This document shows positions 18,273-28,066 of a stretch of 64,000 nucleotides of DNA, piece after piece; position 1 is the first letter of the stretch; every line of letters starts with the position of its first letter. The notes under the pieces were generated by a model, which had not been told where the DNA came from, ran no database searches, and saw nothing but the letters and a program-made list of their open reading frames with translations. Where the stretch lies: NCBI RefSeq assembly GCF_019977755.1, contig NZ_AP025144.1:1178001-1242000 (forward strand), read 5' to 3'. Origin of the DNA: Vibrio penaeicida (GTDB taxonomy: Bacteria > Pseudomonadota > Gammaproteobacteria > Enterobacterales > Vibrionaceae). The translations under genes and the position numbers were made by a program.

Positions 18273-19487
18273 ATGTACATGGCTCAACCAGGCCATATTG
18301 ATCATATCAAGCAGGTCAATGCTGGCCGTGTATATAAATTGATAGACCTTAAAGGTCCTATTTCTCGTATAGACTTATCCAAAACCAGCGAGCTGGCACC
18401 AGCCAGTATTACTAAAATTACCAGAGAGCTCATTGATGCTCACCTAATTCACGAAACGACGGTGCAAGAAGCGACAAGCCGTGGTCGTCCTGCTGTTGGT
18501 CTTCAAACCAATAACGAAGGGTGGCAGTTTCTGTCTATGCGTTTAGGGCGTGGTTATTTAACGATTGCCTTACATGAGCATGGCGGCTCTGTGCTGGTGG
18601 ATACAAAAATCACCATTGAGGAAATAGAGCAAGAAGAGATGTTGGAAAGACTTCTTCATGAAATAGAAGAATTTTTCCAAGGCTACTCCGACAAACTAGA
18701 TCGGGTAACGAGTATTGCACTTACCCTCCCAGGCTTAGTGGACTCAGACAAAGGTGTGGTGTTGCAAATGCCACATTACAACGTGAATAACTTAGCGTTG
18801 GGGCCTGAAATCTATAAAGCGACAGGGCTACCTGTGTTTATTGCGAACGATACCCGTGCTTGGGCACTGGCTGAAAAGCTTTTCGGTAACTCTCAAAGCG
18901 TCGATAATTCAGTATTGATTTCCATTCATCATGGTTTAGGTGCCGGTATCATACTGGATGGAAGGGTTTTACAGGGACGTCATGGCAATATCGGAGAGCT
19001 GGGGCATATCCAAATCGACCCGAAAGGTAAGCAGTGCCATTGTGGCAATATAGGGTGTCTCGAAACACTCGCAAGCTCAAAAGCGCTTAGAGAAGTCGTG
19101 GCTGCGCGAATTGAAAAAGGTGACCATACTTCGATTCCTCGCGATAACGTCACCGTTGAAAGTATCTGCGAAGCAGCTGAATCGGGCGATCAATTAGCTA
19201 TTGAAGAAATACAACAGTTAGGACGTTATCTTGGGGCCGCGGTTGCTATTGTTATCAATTTATTTAATCCCGAAAAAGTGTTGATTGGCGGTGTGATTAA
19301 TCAGGCGAGATCGATTTTGTATCCCGTGATTCAAGAATGTATCGAGACTCAAACCTTGCCAGTTTACCATCAAGACCTACAATTGGAGGAGAGTCGTTTC
19401 TATACAGAAGCAACAATGCCGGGTGCCGCTTTGATTAAACAAGCTATGTATGATGGTCAACTGCTCATGAAAGTGGTTGAAGGGTAA
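18273..19487 (+). CDS. mlc: ROK-family transcriptional repressor Mlc
   Basis: Glucose-responsive repressor; in E. coli Mlc represses ptsG and other PTS genes until dephosphorylated EIICB-Glc sequesters it. The N-terminal winged helix contains SRIDLSKTSELAPASITKI, and the ROK domain carries zinc-site CHCGNIGCLE. The frame opens 90 bases earlier, but ATG 18273 has GGAG six bases ahead and gives MYMAQPGHIDH, aligning with E. coli Mlc. 404 residues. NagC is the close paralogue; the QPGHIDHIKQ start favours Mlc. ptsG, its likely target, is at 5352. Confidence 0.9.
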   Translation: MYMAQPGHIDHIKQVNAGRVYKLIDLKGPISRIDLSKTSELAPASITKITRELIDAHLIHETTVQEATSRGRPAVGLQTNNEGWQFLSMRLGRGYLTIALHEHGGSVLVDTKITIEEIEQEEMLERLLHEIEEFFQGYSDKLDRVTSIALTLPGLVDSDKGVVLQMPHYNVNNLALGPEIYKATGLPVFIANDTRAWALAEKLFGNSQSVDNSVLISIHHGLGAGIILDGRVLQGRHGNIGELGHIQIDPKGKQCHCGNIGCLETLASSKALREVVAARIEKGDHTSIPRDNVTVESICEAAESGDQLAIEEIQQLGRYLGAAVAIVINLFNPEKVLIGGVINQARSILYPVIQECIETQTLPVYHQDLQLEESRFYTEATMPGAALIKQAMYDGQLLMKVVEG

Positions 19488-19589
19488 GCTAATCCTGTTT
19501 AGGTTGAACCTGTTTTGTTGGTTCACAATATGGCGCAGATGCAATTGATGCTGTACTCTGTAATTATTGATAAATGAGTGAGAAACTTT

Positions 19590-20528
19590 ATGTCTGGAGT
19601 ATTAAGCAGCGTTGACCAAAGAACACAGCTAGTCGGTGAAAACCGATTGGAGCTGTTATTGTTCCAGCTCAATAGCTCACAAATCTTTGCTGTAAACGTT
19701 TTTAAGGTCCGTGAAGTTTTAAAGCTTCCTCCTCTCACCAAATTGCCAGGCTCTCATCACTACATAACGGGTGTTGCTTCATTGCGAGGGGAGTCTCTTC
19801 CTGTTATCGATCTTCGCGCTGCTATTGGTTTTAGACCCATGCAAGATGAAGAAGAGCAAAACTTGATCATCACCGAATACAACCGGACGATTCAAGGCTT
19901 TCTGGTTGGCCAAGTAAGAAACATCATAAATACAGCTTGGACCGAGATTCAGCCACCGCCAAAAACCGCGGGTCGAGCTAATTACTTAACTGCAATCACC
20001 AACATTGTTGAGAACGAACAAAAGCGTATCGTTGAAATCATTGATGTTGAAAAAGTATTGGCTGAAATTGTTGATTATGATGTGTCGATTTCTGATGGCG
20101 TATTAGATGAAGATCTGTCTCAACAGATGTCAGGTCGGAAAATCCTCATCGTTGATGATTCTTCTACCGCAAGAAACCAAGTGAAAGGTACGCTAAGTCA
20201 ACTTGGTTTAGAGATTTTAGAGTGTAATGATGGCTTAGAAGCGCTAACTCTACTCAAATCTTGGTGTGATGAAGGTAAAGATGTCGCCAAAGAACTTCTT
20301 CTGATGATCACCGATGCAGAGATGCCAGAAATGGATGGCTACAAGCTGACCCATGAAGTTCGAAGTGACCCGCGTATGAAAGATTTATATATCACTCTCA
20401 ATACGTCTTTGAGTGGGAGCTTCAATGAAGCGATGGTTGAAAAAGTTGGGTGTAATAAATTTATATCGAAGTTTCAACCTGACGTTTTGGTAAAAGTTAC
20501 CCAAGATAGGTTGAGAGACATTCTATAG
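19590..20528 (+). CDS. cheV: Chemotaxis coupling protein CheV
   Basis: Links chemoreceptors to CheA and tunes signalling. CheW-like domain at residues about 18-155 (FAVNVFKVREVL, ITGVASLRGESLPVID), then a receiver domain from about 180 with the acidic pair in IVDDSS, the phosphoacceptor Asp in MITDAEMPEMDG and the conserved Lys in FISKF. ATG 19590 chosen over an in-frame GTG at 19578 because MSGVLSSVD is the usual CheV start. 312 residues. Confidence 0.94.
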   Translation: MSGVLSSVDQRTQLVGENRLELLLFQLNSSQIFAVNVFKVREVLKLPPLTKLPGSHHYITGVASLRGESLPVIDLRAAIGFRPMQDEEEQNLIITEYNRTIQGFLVGQVRNIINTAWTEIQPPPKTAGRANYLTAITNIVENEQKRIVEIIDVEKVLAEIVDYDVSISDGVLDEDLSQQMSGRKILIVDDSSTARNQVKGTLSQLGLEILECNDGLEALTLLKSWCDEGKDVAKELLLMITDAEMPEMDGYKLTHEVRSDPRMKDLYITLNTSLSGSFNEAMVEKVGCNKFISKFQPDVLVKVTQDRLRDIL

Positions 20529-20529
20529 A

Positions 20530-20556
20530 AAAACCCGGCAGCCGCCGGGTTTTTTG
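20530..20556 (+). terminator. Intrinsic terminator of cheV
   Basis: AAAACCCGGC and GCCGGGTTTT with a 4-base loop and a T run. Confidence 0.93.
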
Positions 20557-20602
20557 TTTATGAACTTCTAGAGCCAATCATTTTGATATCAGGAATTTAC
20601 TT

Positions 20603-21346
20603 CTATTTTTTAGGCTGCGCGTCGATACACTGCCCATTAACTGCTTTTCCTTCAGGAGCCATCAAATATAAATATAAAGGCATAATATCTAATGGCGTTT
20701 TTAGCAGTTCAACATCTTCTGCTGGGTAGGCTTTGGCTCGCATTCCTGTTCGAGTGCCGCCTGGGTTTATAGCGTTGACTTGCACATTCGTTTCTTCTAG
20801 CTCATCAGCTAAGACTTGCATCATTCCTTCAGTCGCAAACTTAGACATTGCGTAAGTCCCCCAGAAAGCGCGGCCATCATGCCCAACCGTTGAAGATGTA
20901 AAGACAAGTCGAGCATCAGGGGATTTTTTGAGGAGAGGCAATACCGCTTGAGTCATTAGAAACTGAGCTTTCACGTTGACCTGCATTACATCGTCGTACG
21001 TATCTTCTCCGATTTGATCAAATGGGCTAATAACACCCAATAGGCTGGCATTGTGCAGAACACCATCTAAACGTCCGAATTGACCTTCAATTGTCTCTAC
21101 CATATCAATATAGTTTTGTTTGCTAGCGCCTTTCATATCAAGGGGGATAATGGCAGGTTGGGGAGCGCCTAAAGCTTCAATTTCATCATAAGTTTTCTCT
21201 AGTTTCGCTACAGTTCGACCAAGTAATATTACGGTCGCACCATGTTGCGCATAGCTTAATGCTGCTTGTTTCCCTATCCCAGCACCTGCACCGGTCACTA
21301 AAATTACTCTTCCTTCTAGGGCTTTCTCTGAGATTGAATAATCCAC
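20603..21346 (-). CDS. yciK: Short-chain dehydrogenase, YciK family
   Basis: NAD(P)-dependent oxidoreductase of the classical SDR fold; physiological substrate unknown. Cofactor motif VTGAGAGIGKQ, LHNASLLG, catalytic Ser in VFTSSTVG and the YAMSK dyad are present, followed by NPGGTRTGMRA. The start chosen is GTG 21346, preceded by AGGTGAG and giving VDYSIS, the usual YciK beginning; an upstream in-frame ATG at 21379 would add 11 residues. 247 residues, next to divergent sohB as in enterics. Confidence 0.88.
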   Translation of the reverse strand: MDYSISEKALEGRVILVTGAGAGIGKQAALSYAQHGATVILLGRTVAKLEKTYDEIEALGAPQPAIIPLDMKGASKQNYIDMVETIEGQFGRLDGVLHNASLLGVISPFDQIGEDTYDDVMQVNVKAQFLMTQAVLPLLKKSPDARLVFTSSTVGHDGRAFWGTYAMSKFATEGMMQVLADELEETNVQVNAINPGGTRTGMRAKAYPAEDVELLKTPLDIMPLYLYLMAPEGKAVNGQCIDAQPKK

Positions 21347-21490
21347 TTTTCTCACCTTGTTTAATGAATCTTTAACCACCTTGCAGACTCATAAGTATTT
21401 GATAGGTCATCAAGGTATTTCGGTTTTAACTATTGGTAATCGTGACAAGATCGTTACAATACACCAATTCATTCTTTTGGGGATATCACA

Positions 21491-22552
21491 TTGGAATTTT
21501 TGTTAGATTACGGATTATTTTTAGCTAAGATCGTCACATTACTGGCTGCGGTCGTGGTGTTGCTTGTGGTTGTTAAGTCAGTGAGCGGAAAGCAAACTGG
21601 TGCAAAAGGCGAGCTTGAAGTCACAAACCTGACTGAGCGATACGAGCACAGCGTTGAACAGCTAGAGCATCATTTGCATGACGACGCTTATTTAAAAGCC
21701 AAACATAAAGCAGATAAGAAAGCACAAAAAGAAAAGGACAAAGAACGAGAAAAAGAAGTTAAAAAAGCGGCAAAGGGTGGTGAGCTAGAAGCAAATCGAA
21801 AACCGCACTTGTTTGTTCTTGATTTTAACGGCTCGATTGATGCGAAAGAAGTGGCAGCGCTTCGTGAAGAAATCAGTGCCATTATCGCTGTAGCGCAAGA
21901 CGGCGATGAAGTCTTGGTGAAGCTTGAATCTGGTGGCGGCATGGTACATGCGTACGGTCTAGCATCTTCTCAGCTTGATCGACTAAAAGCCGCGAACCTT
22001 CCATTAACCATTTCTGTCGATAAAGTTGCGGCGAGTGGCGGGTATATGATGGCGTGTGTTGCCGACAAGATTATTTCCGCTCCATTTGCAGTAGTCGGAT
22101 CAATTGGTGTTATTGCTCAGTTGCCTAACTTCAATAAATTGCTTAAAAAGCATGATATTGACTATGAGCAACTTACTGCAGGTGAGTATAAACGCACGTT
22201 AACCATGTTTGGTGAGAATACCGATAAGGCCCGTGAGAAATTTAAAGAAGAGTTGGAAGAAACTCATGGTCTATTTAAAAACTTTATTCGCGAGCGCAGG
22301 CCTTCTCTTGAATTAGATAAAGTGGCGACGGGTGAGCATTGGTTTGGTACGCAGGCCAAAGATCTTGGTTTGGTCGATGAGATATCAACATCCGACGATT
22401 TAGTTATGCAAGCGTGCAAAGGTAAAACAGTTTTAGCGATCCACTATGTTCAAAAGAAAAAATTGTCTGACAAGCTTACAGGGGCAAGTGCAGACATTGT
22501 TGATAACGTGATCATGAAGTGGGTATCGAAAGGTCAAAGACCTATTCTTTAA
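21491..22552 (+). CDS. sohB: Inner-membrane protease SohB (S49 family)
   Basis: Signal-peptide-peptidase-like serine protease of the S49 family. N-terminal membrane helix (AKIVTLLAAVVVLLVVV), a lysine/glutamate-rich charged stretch at residues about 75-100, then the protease domain: LESGGGMVHAYG, KVAASGGYMMACVAD, VVGSIGVIAQ and the likely catalytic Lys in GEYKRTLTMFGEN. The start is a TTG with GGGGAT upstream; MEFLLDYGLFLAKIV aligns with the E. coli start, so the unusual codon is well supported. 353 residues. Confidence 0.93.
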   Translation: MEFLLDYGLFLAKIVTLLAAVVVLLVVVKSVSGKQTGAKGELEVTNLTERYEHSVEQLEHHLHDDAYLKAKHKADKKAQKEKDKEREKEVKKAAKGGELEANRKPHLFVLDFNGSIDAKEVAALREEISAIIAVAQDGDEVLVKLESGGGMVHAYGLASSQLDRLKAANLPLTISVDKVAASGGYMMACVADKIISAPFAVVGSIGVIAQLPNFNKLLKKHDIDYEQLTAGEYKRTLTMFGENTDKAREKFKEELEETHGLFKNFIRERRPSLELDKVATGEHWFGTQAKDLGLVDEISTSDDLVMQACKGKTVLAIHYVQKKKLSDKLTGASADIVDNVIMKWVSKGQRPIL

Positions 22553-22584
22553 GCTATAATTTAGCAAGGTCTTATATTTAGAAG

Positions 22585-22678
22585 AAAAGTCCGTTTGGTG
22601 TAAGTGGTATTACAATTTCTCGAATAAACAGAAAGTTGTAGAAAGCACACACCATAATATACGGACTTTTTTGTGTTT
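22585..22678 (+). ncRNA. Structured intergenic RNA or complex terminator between sohB and cmk
   Basis: AAAAGTCCGT (22585-22594) pairs with ACGGACTTTT (22661-22670). Inside it GGTGT (22597-22601) pairs with ACACC (22649-22653), and TACAATTTCT (22611-22620) pairs with AGAAAGTTGTA (22630-22640) with one bulge. A six-T run closes the outer stem. The three nested helices exceed a plain terminator and could be the 3' end of a small RNA; no promoter was fixed and no family recognised. Confidence 0.5.
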
Positions 22679-22697
22679 TATTCACCATAGCTTTCGG

Positions 22698-22703
22698 TAT
22701 AAT
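22698..22703 (+). promoter_or_regulatory. -10 element of a probable cmk promoter
   Basis: A perfect TATAAT 63 bases before the cmk start, just downstream of the structured terminator; the -35 region is weak. Confidence 0.5.
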
Positions 22704-22765
22704 AGCGCGCCGATAAAAGCGAATGCTCGCTAAAGTGTTCGCTACAAACGAAAACGGAGAAAAAC

Positions 22766-23443
22766 ATGTCCCTTCAACCTCCAGTCATTACAGTAGATGG
22801 TCCAAGTGGTGCAGGTAAAGGCACGCTTTGTATGTTGTTGGCGGAAAAATTAGGCTTTCATTTGTTGGATTCCGGAGCAATATATCGGGTGCTAGCTCTG
22901 GCCGCGATCCATCATGGTGTCGATACAAGCTCGGAAGAGGCTTTGGTTCCGATTGCTACCCATTTGGATGTGCAGTTTATTGCTGATGGTGATTTGGTTA
23001 AAGTCATCCTCGAGGGCGAAGATGTTTCAAAAGAACTTCGCAAAGAAACTACTGGTGATGCAGCATCAAAAATTGCTGCGTTACCTCGTGTAAGAGAGGC
23101 TTTACTACGTCGTCAACGCTCTTTTGCTGTAGAGCCGGGTTTGGTCGGTGACGGTCGAGATTTAGGCACGGTTGTATTTCCGTCTGCTATTGCCAAAATC
23201 TTTTTAGATGCAAGTGCAGAAGAAAGAGCCGATCGCCGCTACAAGCAGTTGCAAGAAAAGGGGCATGATGTTAAATTTGATGACCTTTTACGCGAGATCC
23301 AAGACAGAGACGACCGTGATCGTAATCGAGCGGTTGCACCGTTGCGTCCTGCGGATGATGCGTTAGTACTTGATTCTACATCGCTTTCTATCGATGAAGT
23401 GGTGGTTCAAGCACTTGAATATATTGAATCTAAATTGTCTTGA
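22766..23443 (+). CDS. cmk: Cytidylate kinase
   Basis: Phosphorylates CMP and dCMP with ATP. 225 residues with the P-loop [12 protein letters not shown] near the start, [24 protein letters not shown] and the LID-region [19 protein letters not shown] precedes the ATG. Directly upstream of rpsA, the usual cmk-rpsA-ihfB order. Confidence 0.96.
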   Translation: MSLQPPVITVDGPSGAGKGTLCMLLAEKLGFHLLDSGAIYRVLALAAIHHGVDTSSEEALVPIATHLDVQFIADGDLVKVILEGEDVSKELRKETTGDAASKIAALPRVREALLRRQRSFAVEPGLVGDGRDLGTVVFPSAIAKIFLDASAEERADRRYKQLQEKGHDVKFDDLLREIQDRDDRDRNRAVAPLRPADDALVLDSTSLSIDEVVVQALEYIESKLS

Positions 23444-23552
23444 TAACGATATCGAGGCAATAGGACTGTTGGTCGCAAGGATGATGACTGGCATTTTTAT
23501 CAACCCCATGCGGTAGGATACCCGTGGACGTTTAATTATTGAAGATCAAATA
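23444..23552 (+). promoter_or_regulatory. rpsA leader without canonical Shine-Dalgarno
   Basis: The 109 bases before rpsA contain several GGA triplets and end with GAAG about ten bases before the ATG, not GGAG. This resembles the E. coli rpsA initiation region, which lacks a strong Shine-Dalgarno, folds into hairpins exposing GGA and is autoregulated by S1. The assignment is by analogy. Confidence 0.55.
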
Positions 23553-25223
23553 ATGACTGAATCTTTTGCTCAACTCTTTGAAGAGTTTCTAAACGAGACT
23601 GAATTCCAACAAGGTACTATTGTTAAAGGTACTGTAGTAGCTATCGAGAACGGTTTCGTTCTTGTTGATGCTGGTCTTAAGTCTGAGTCTGCTATCCCAG
23701 CGGAACAATTCAAGAACGCTGCTGGCGAACTTGAAGTTGAAGTTGGTACTGAAGTAGACGTTGCGCTAGACGCTGTTGAAGATGGTTTCGGTGAAACTCA
23801 ACTTTCTCGTGAGAAAGCGAAGCGTCACGAAGCTTGGATCGTACTTGAGAAAGCATACGAAGAAGCTGAAACTGTTGTTGGTGTTATCAACGGTAAAGTT
23901 AAAGGCGGTTTCACTGTTGAACTAAACGGTATCCGTGCTTTCCTACCTGGTTCACTAGTAGACGTACGTCCTATTCGCGACACTGCTCACCTAGAAAACA
24001 AAGAGCTAGAGTTCAAAGTAATCAAGCTAGACCAGAAGCGTAACAACGTTGTTGTTTCTCGTCGTGCGGTTATCGAATCTGAAAACAGCGTTGAGCGTGA
24101 CGAGCTTCTTGAAACTCTTCAAGAAGGTACTGAAGTTAAAGGTATCGTTAAGAACCTTACTGACTACGGTGCATTCGTTGACCTTGGTGGTGTTGACGGT
24201 CTTCTACACATCACAGACATGGCTTGGAAGCGTGTTAAGCACCCATCTGAGATCGTGAACGTTGGTGATGAAATCCTAGTTAAAGTTCTTAAGTTCGACC
24301 GTGACCGCACTCGTGTATCACTAGGTCTTAAGCAACTAGGCGAAGATCCATGGGTAGCAATCGCTAAGCGTTACCCAGAAGGTCACAAGCTTTCTGGTCG
24401 TGTAACTAACCTAACTGACTACGGTTGCTTCGTTGAAATCGAAGAAGGCGTTGAAGGTCTAGTTCACGTTTCTGAAATGGATTGGACTAACAAGAACATC
24501 CACCCATCTAAAGTTGTTAATGTTGGCGACGAAGTTGAGGTTATGGTTCTTGAGATCGACGAAGAACGTCGTCGTATTTCTCTAGGTCTTAAGCAATGTA
24601 AAGCTAATCCATGGCAGTCATTCGCTGAAGCTCAAGCTAAAGGCGACAAAGTTACTGGTAAGATCAAGTCTATCACTGACTTTGGTATCTTCATCGGTCT
24701 AGAAGGCGGCATCGACGGTCTTGTTCACCTATCTGACATTTCTTGGAATGTTGCTGGTGAAGAAGCAGTACGTGAATACAAGAAAGGCGATGAAATCTCT
24801 GCAGTTGTTCTAGCAGTAGATGCAGAGCGTGAGCGTATTTCTCTTGGCGTTAAGCAAATGGAAAACGACCCGTTCAACGCATACGTCGCTGACAACAAGA
24901 AAGGTACTCTAGTAAACGGTACTGTAACTGCAGTTGACGCAAAAGGTGCTACAATTGAACTTGTAGAGGGCGTTGAAGGTTACATCCGTGCTTCTGAAGT
25001 ATCTCGTGACCGTATCGAAGATGCGTCTCTAATCCTAAGCGTTGGTGACAGCGTTGAAGCGAAGTTCACTGGTGTAGACCGTAAGAACCGCGTAATCAAC
25101 CTATCTATCAAAGCTAAAGATGAAGCTGAAGAGCAAGAAGCAATGGCTTCACTGAATAAGTCTGAAGACGGCGGATTCGGTAATGCTATGGCTGATGCAT
25201 TCAAGGCTGCTAAAGGCGAATAA
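23553..25223 (+). CDS. rpsA: 30S ribosomal protein S1
   Basis: RNA-binding ribosomal protein needed to start translation of mRNAs with weak or structured ribosome sites. 556 residues with six S1 (OB-fold) repeats; repeats 3-6 are obvious from recurring G-x-V-x-x-L-T-D-Y/F-G motifs such as [13 protein letters not shown] and [13 protein letters not shown], each ending RISLGLKQ or similar. Codon use is strongly optimised compared with neighbours, as for a highly expressed gene. Confidence 0.98.
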   Translation: MTESFAQLFEEFLNETEFQQGTIVKGTVVAIENGFVLVDAGLKSESAIPAEQFKNAAGELEVEVGTEVDVALDAVEDGFGETQLSREKAKRHEAWIVLEKAYEEAETVVGVINGKVKGGFTVELNGIRAFLPGSLVDVRPIRDTAHLENKELEFKVIKLDQKRNNVVVSRRAVIESENSVERDELLETLQEGTEVKGIVKNLTDYGAFVDLGGVDGLLHITDMAWKRVKHPSEIVNVGDEILVKVLKFDRDRTRVSLGLKQLGEDPWVAIAKRYPEGHKLSGRVTNLTDYGCFVEIEEGVEGLVHVSEMDWTNKNIHPSKVVNVGDEVEVMVLEIDEERRRISLGLKQCKANPWQSFAEAQAKGDKVTGKIKSITDFGIFIGLEGGIDGLVHLSDISWNVAGEEAVREYKKGDEISAVVLAVDAERERISLGVKQMENDPFNAYVADNKKGTLVNGTVTAVDAKGATIELVEGVEGYIRASEVSRDRIEDASLILSVGDSVEAKFTGVDRKNRVINLSIKAKDEAEEQEAMASLNKSEDGGFGNAMADAFKAAKGE

Positions 25224-25233
25224 GAAATCGCTT

Positions 25234-25261
25234 AAGGGGAGCCATTAGGCTCCCTTTTTTT
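25234..25261 (+). terminator. Intrinsic terminator of rpsA
   Basis: GGGAGCC (25237-25243) pairs with GGCTCCC (25248-25254), followed by seven or more T. Confidence 0.93.
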
Positions 25262-25301
25262 CGATAAGTGCCTTTTTGATACCATTGAAATGAGGGGAAC
25301 T

Positions 25302-25586
25302 ATGACTAAGTCTGAACTAATTGAAAGACTCTGCGCGCAGCAAACACATCTTTCTGCAAAAGAAGTAGAAGATGCCGTCAAGGATATACTTGAACATATG
25401 GCGTCAACCCTAGAGAGCGGAGATCGTATTGAAATCCGTGGTTTCGGTAGTTTCTCACTGCACTATCGAGAGCCAAGAATGGGTCGTAATCCTAAAACTG
25501 GTGAAAAAGTTGAGCTGGAAGGCAAGTATGTCCCTCACTTTAAGCCGGGTAAAGAATTGCGTGAACGCGTAAATATCCACGGCTAA
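25302..25586 (+). CDS. ihfB: Integration host factor beta subunit
   Basis: DNA-bending nucleoid protein acting as a heterodimer with IhfA. 94 residues, the normal length; [19 protein letters not shown] and [17 protein letters not shown] form the DNA-binding arms, with [11 protein letters not shown] at the end. ATG 25302 is preceded by GGGGA; an ATG four codons earlier is less likely. Confidence 0.96.
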   Translation: MTKSELIERLCAQQTHLSAKEVEDAVKDILEHMASTLESGDRIEIRGFGSFSLHYREPRMGRNPKTGEKVELEGKYVPHFKPGKELRERVNIHG

Positions 25587-25605
25587 TCACCTTTTGGTGT
25601 TATAG

Positions 25606-25638
25606 AAAAGCGGCATGCATCTCGTATGCCGCTTTTTT
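25606..25638 (+). terminator. Intrinsic terminator of ihfB
   Basis: AAAAGCGGCAT and ATGCCGCTTTT form the stem, followed by T residues. Confidence 0.93.
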
Positions 25639-25734
25639 ATAATTAAATTACTCATATTCCATCGATTCTGGATGGTTTGATAATTCAATTTCCTGCATAA
25701 TCTAACCCTTAAGCTTATTCCGGAGTAGTGATTT

Positions 25735-26007
25735 ATGAAAATTATAAAAATAATCTTGGTGATTGCTCTTGTACTGATCGCCTTAGCATTAGGTGCTCAA
25801 AATCAGCAAGTTGTATCATTTAACTACTTACTTGCTAAAGGCGAATTTCATCTATCATTACTCTTAGGCTTGGTGTTTGTTGTAGGGTTTAGTCTCTCGG
25901 CTCTTATTTTTGGTAGTTTGCAATTTAAGTACAAACTCACTATTCGTAAGCTGAAGAAGCAACTTAACAAACAGCCAGCGATAGAGAAGCAACAAAGTAA
26001 CGCCTAA
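25735..26007 (+). CDS. lapA: LPS assembly protein LapA (YciS, DUF1049)
   Basis: 90-residue inner-membrane protein with two helices (residues about 3-22 and 40-63) around the conserved AQNQQVVSFNYLLAKGEF stretch, then a basic cytosolic tail. In E. coli LapA works with LapB in setting LPS synthesis through LpxC turnover. Eleven bases ahead of lapB. Confidence 0.9.
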   Translation: MKIIKIILVIALVLIALALGAQNQQVVSFNYLLAKGEFHLSLLLGLVFVVGFSLSALIFGSLQFKYKLTIRKLKKQLNKQPAIEKQQSNA

Positions 26008-26018
26008 GGCAACATTGA

Positions 26019-27188
26019 ATGCTTGAACTTCTCTTCTTGTTGTTACCGATTGCCGCTGCCTATGGTTGGTACATGGGTAATCGCAGCGCGAATTTCGACA
26101 AGCAGAAACAATCTAATCAAATTTCCCGACAGTATGTCACGGGTTTAAACCTCTTACTTTCTGATCAATCAGACAAAGCGGTCGATCACTTTATCGAGCT
26201 TCTCCAAGTCGACGATGAAACGATTGACACGCATTTAGCGTTAGGGAATCTTTTTCGATCACGTGGTGAAGTTGATCGTGCTATTCGTATTCATCAAAAT
26301 CTTATCTCTCGCCCTGGTTTAACCATCGATCAAAAAAATATCGCTCTTCAGCAGCTAGCGAAGGATTTCATGGTATCTGGTCTCCTTGATCGTGCAGAAA
26401 AGATATTTATGCAGCTTTTGGACGAGCCTGATCACCGAGAAGCAGCCCTTCATCAACTGGTCGTCATATTCCAACAAACCAGAGAGTGGAGTAAAGCTAT
26501 TGAATATGCTTCAGCATTGGTCAAATTAGGCAGGAAGCGAATCAAAAAAGATATTGCCCACTACTACTGTGAATTGGCGATGCAAGAACAAGGGGAGGGA
26601 AACACCAAGAAATCAATTAACCTCCTCAAGAAGGCTCTAACAGAAGACTCTCGCTGTGTTCGGGCGAGTATCACGCTAGGTAAAATATACCTTTCTCAGG
26701 AAGATTACATAAATACAGTTCGTTATTTAGAGCAGGTTATTGATCAAGATATCGACTTTGTAGGACAGGTTTTACCTACCATTGCCGAATGTTACCAAAA
26801 GTTCGATAGAGAAGGCGATTTACTCGCATTTTTACATCGTTGTATTGAGAAAAAAGCAGGGGTATCTGCTGAACTTATGCTTGCTCAGCTTGTGGCAAAC
26901 CATGACGGTGTTGCCGCGGCACAGACTTTATTAACGAGGCAACTTGTTAAGAACCCAACAATGAAAGGCTTTTATCGATTGATGGATTATCATCTTGAGG
27001 AAGCTGAAGATGGAAGAGCAAAAGATAGCTTAACAACGCTACAAGGAATGGTGGGTGAGCAGCTTAAAGTAAAACCTCATCATCGATGTAGGAAGTGTGG
27101 TTTTTCCACCCGCTCTTTGTATTGGCATTGTCCATCTTGCAAAGGTTGGGGTACCATTAAGCCGATTCGCGGGTTAGATGGCGAATAG
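26019..27188 (+). CDS. lapB: LPS assembly protein LapB (YciM)
   Basis: Membrane-anchored TPR adaptor that in E. coli directs FtsH to degrade LpxC, limiting lipid A synthesis. The N-terminal helix (LELLFLLLPIAAAYGWYMG) is followed by about nine TPR units and a C-terminal rubredoxin-like metal site, CRKCGF at about 360 and CPSCKGWG about 20 residues later. 389 residues, full length. Confidence 0.95.
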   Translation: MLELLFLLLPIAAAYGWYMGNRSANFDKQKQSNQISRQYVTGLNLLLSDQSDKAVDHFIELLQVDDETIDTHLALGNLFRSRGEVDRAIRIHQNLISRPGLTIDQKNIALQQLAKDFMVSGLLDRAEKIFMQLLDEPDHREAALHQLVVIFQQTREWSKAIEYASALVKLGRKRIKKDIAHYYCELAMQEQGEGNTKKSINLLKKALTEDSRCVRASITLGKIYLSQEDYINTVRYLEQVIDQDIDFVGQVLPTIAECYQKFDREGDLLAFLHRCIEKKAGVSAELMLAQLVANHDGVAAAQTLLTRQLVKNPTMKGFYRLMDYHLEEAEDGRAKDSLTTLQGMVGEQLKVKPHHRCRKCGFSTRSLYWHCPSCKGWGTIKPIRGLDGE

Positions 27189-27200
27189 CAGAATTTAAAG

Positions 27201-27224
27201 ACCACCGCTTATTGAGCGGTGGTT
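27201..27224 (+). terminator. Hairpin between lapB and pyrF
   Basis: ACCACCGCT (27201-27209) and AGCGGTGGT form a stem with a short loop and only a TTTAG tail, so it may attenuate rather than stop transcription. Confidence 0.6.
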
Positions 27225-27264
27225 TAGTGTCTGCATGCAGACGAAATACAATTAGGAGAGAAAA

Positions 27265-27960
27265 GTGATCGACCAGAAAATCATCGTAGCACTTGATTAT
27301 GACAAAAAAGCGGATGCATTAGCGTTTGTTGATAAGATTGACCCAAGTTCGTGCCGTCTGAAAGTTGGCAAAGAGATGTTTACTCTGTTTGGTCCTGAAT
27401 TTGTTCGTGAGCTCCATAAGAGAGGTTTCTCAGTATTCTTGGACCTTAAGTTTCACGATATCCCAAACACTTGTTCAAAAGCGGTACGAGCGGCTGCTGA
27501 ATTAGGTGTATGGATGGTGAATGTCCACGCAAGTGGTGGTGAGCGAATGATGAGTGCCTCTCGTGAAATCCTTGAGCCTTATGGTAAAGATCGCCCACTG
27601 TTGATTGGTGTAACTGTACTAACAAGTATGGAGCAATCTGACCTTGCAGGAATCGGTTTGGATATCGCGCCTCAGGAACAAGTTGTTCGTTTGGCTAGTC
27701 TGACTAAAAACGCGGGTTTAGATGGTGTAGTGTGCTCTGCGCAAGAATCATCGATGTTGAAGTCAGAACTAGGGAAAGATTTCAAACTGGTTACTCCAGG
27801 TATTCGTCCCGCAGGTGCTGCTATTGGTGACCAAAAGAGAATAATGACTCCTGTTCAGGCTATTGAAGCGGGGTCTGATTACCTAGTTATTGGCAGACCG
27901 ATAACTCAAGCACTTGACCCAGCGAAGGTTCTTGCAGATATTAATCAATCTTTGGTTTAA
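27265..27960 (+). CDS. pyrF: Orotidine 5'-phosphate decarboxylase
   Basis: Last step of UMP synthesis. 231-residue TIM barrel with the catalytic [10 protein letters not shown] motif (residues about 60-69), KVGKEMF, and phosphate-binding TPGIRPAG and [14 protein letters not shown] start with AGGAGAG ahead. Often follows lapAB in this group. Confidence 0.96.
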   Translation: MIDQKIIVALDYDKKADALAFVDKIDPSSCRLKVGKEMFTLFGPEFVRELHKRGFSVFLDLKFHDIPNTCSKAVRAAAELGVWMVNVHASGGERMMSASREILEPYGKDRPLLIGVTVLTSMEQSDLAGIGLDIAPQEQVVRLASLTKNAGLDGVVCSAQESSMLKSELGKDFKLVTPGIRPAGAAIGDQKRIMTPVQAIEAGSDYLVIGRPITQALDPAKVLADINQSLV

Positions 27961-28036
27961 AGCTAAAGTTGATTGAAAACTAAAGACCGTGATTAGCCCG
28001 ATGTTAGGCTTTTCTAGTCGTTTATATTGAATTCTG

Positions 28037-28066
28037 AAAGCCCGCCAATATGGCGGGCTTTTTGTC
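28037..28066. terminator. Intrinsic terminator of pyrF, next to the convergent miaE 3' fragment
   Basis: AAAGCCCGCCA and TGGCGGGCTTT with a 3-base loop; T residues on the pyrF side and A residues on the other allow bidirectional use. Confidence 0.93.

Noticed and set aside
21346..21379. Longer start for yciK at ATG 21379
   Set aside because: The extra residues do not match the family and GTG 21346 has a better ribosome site.
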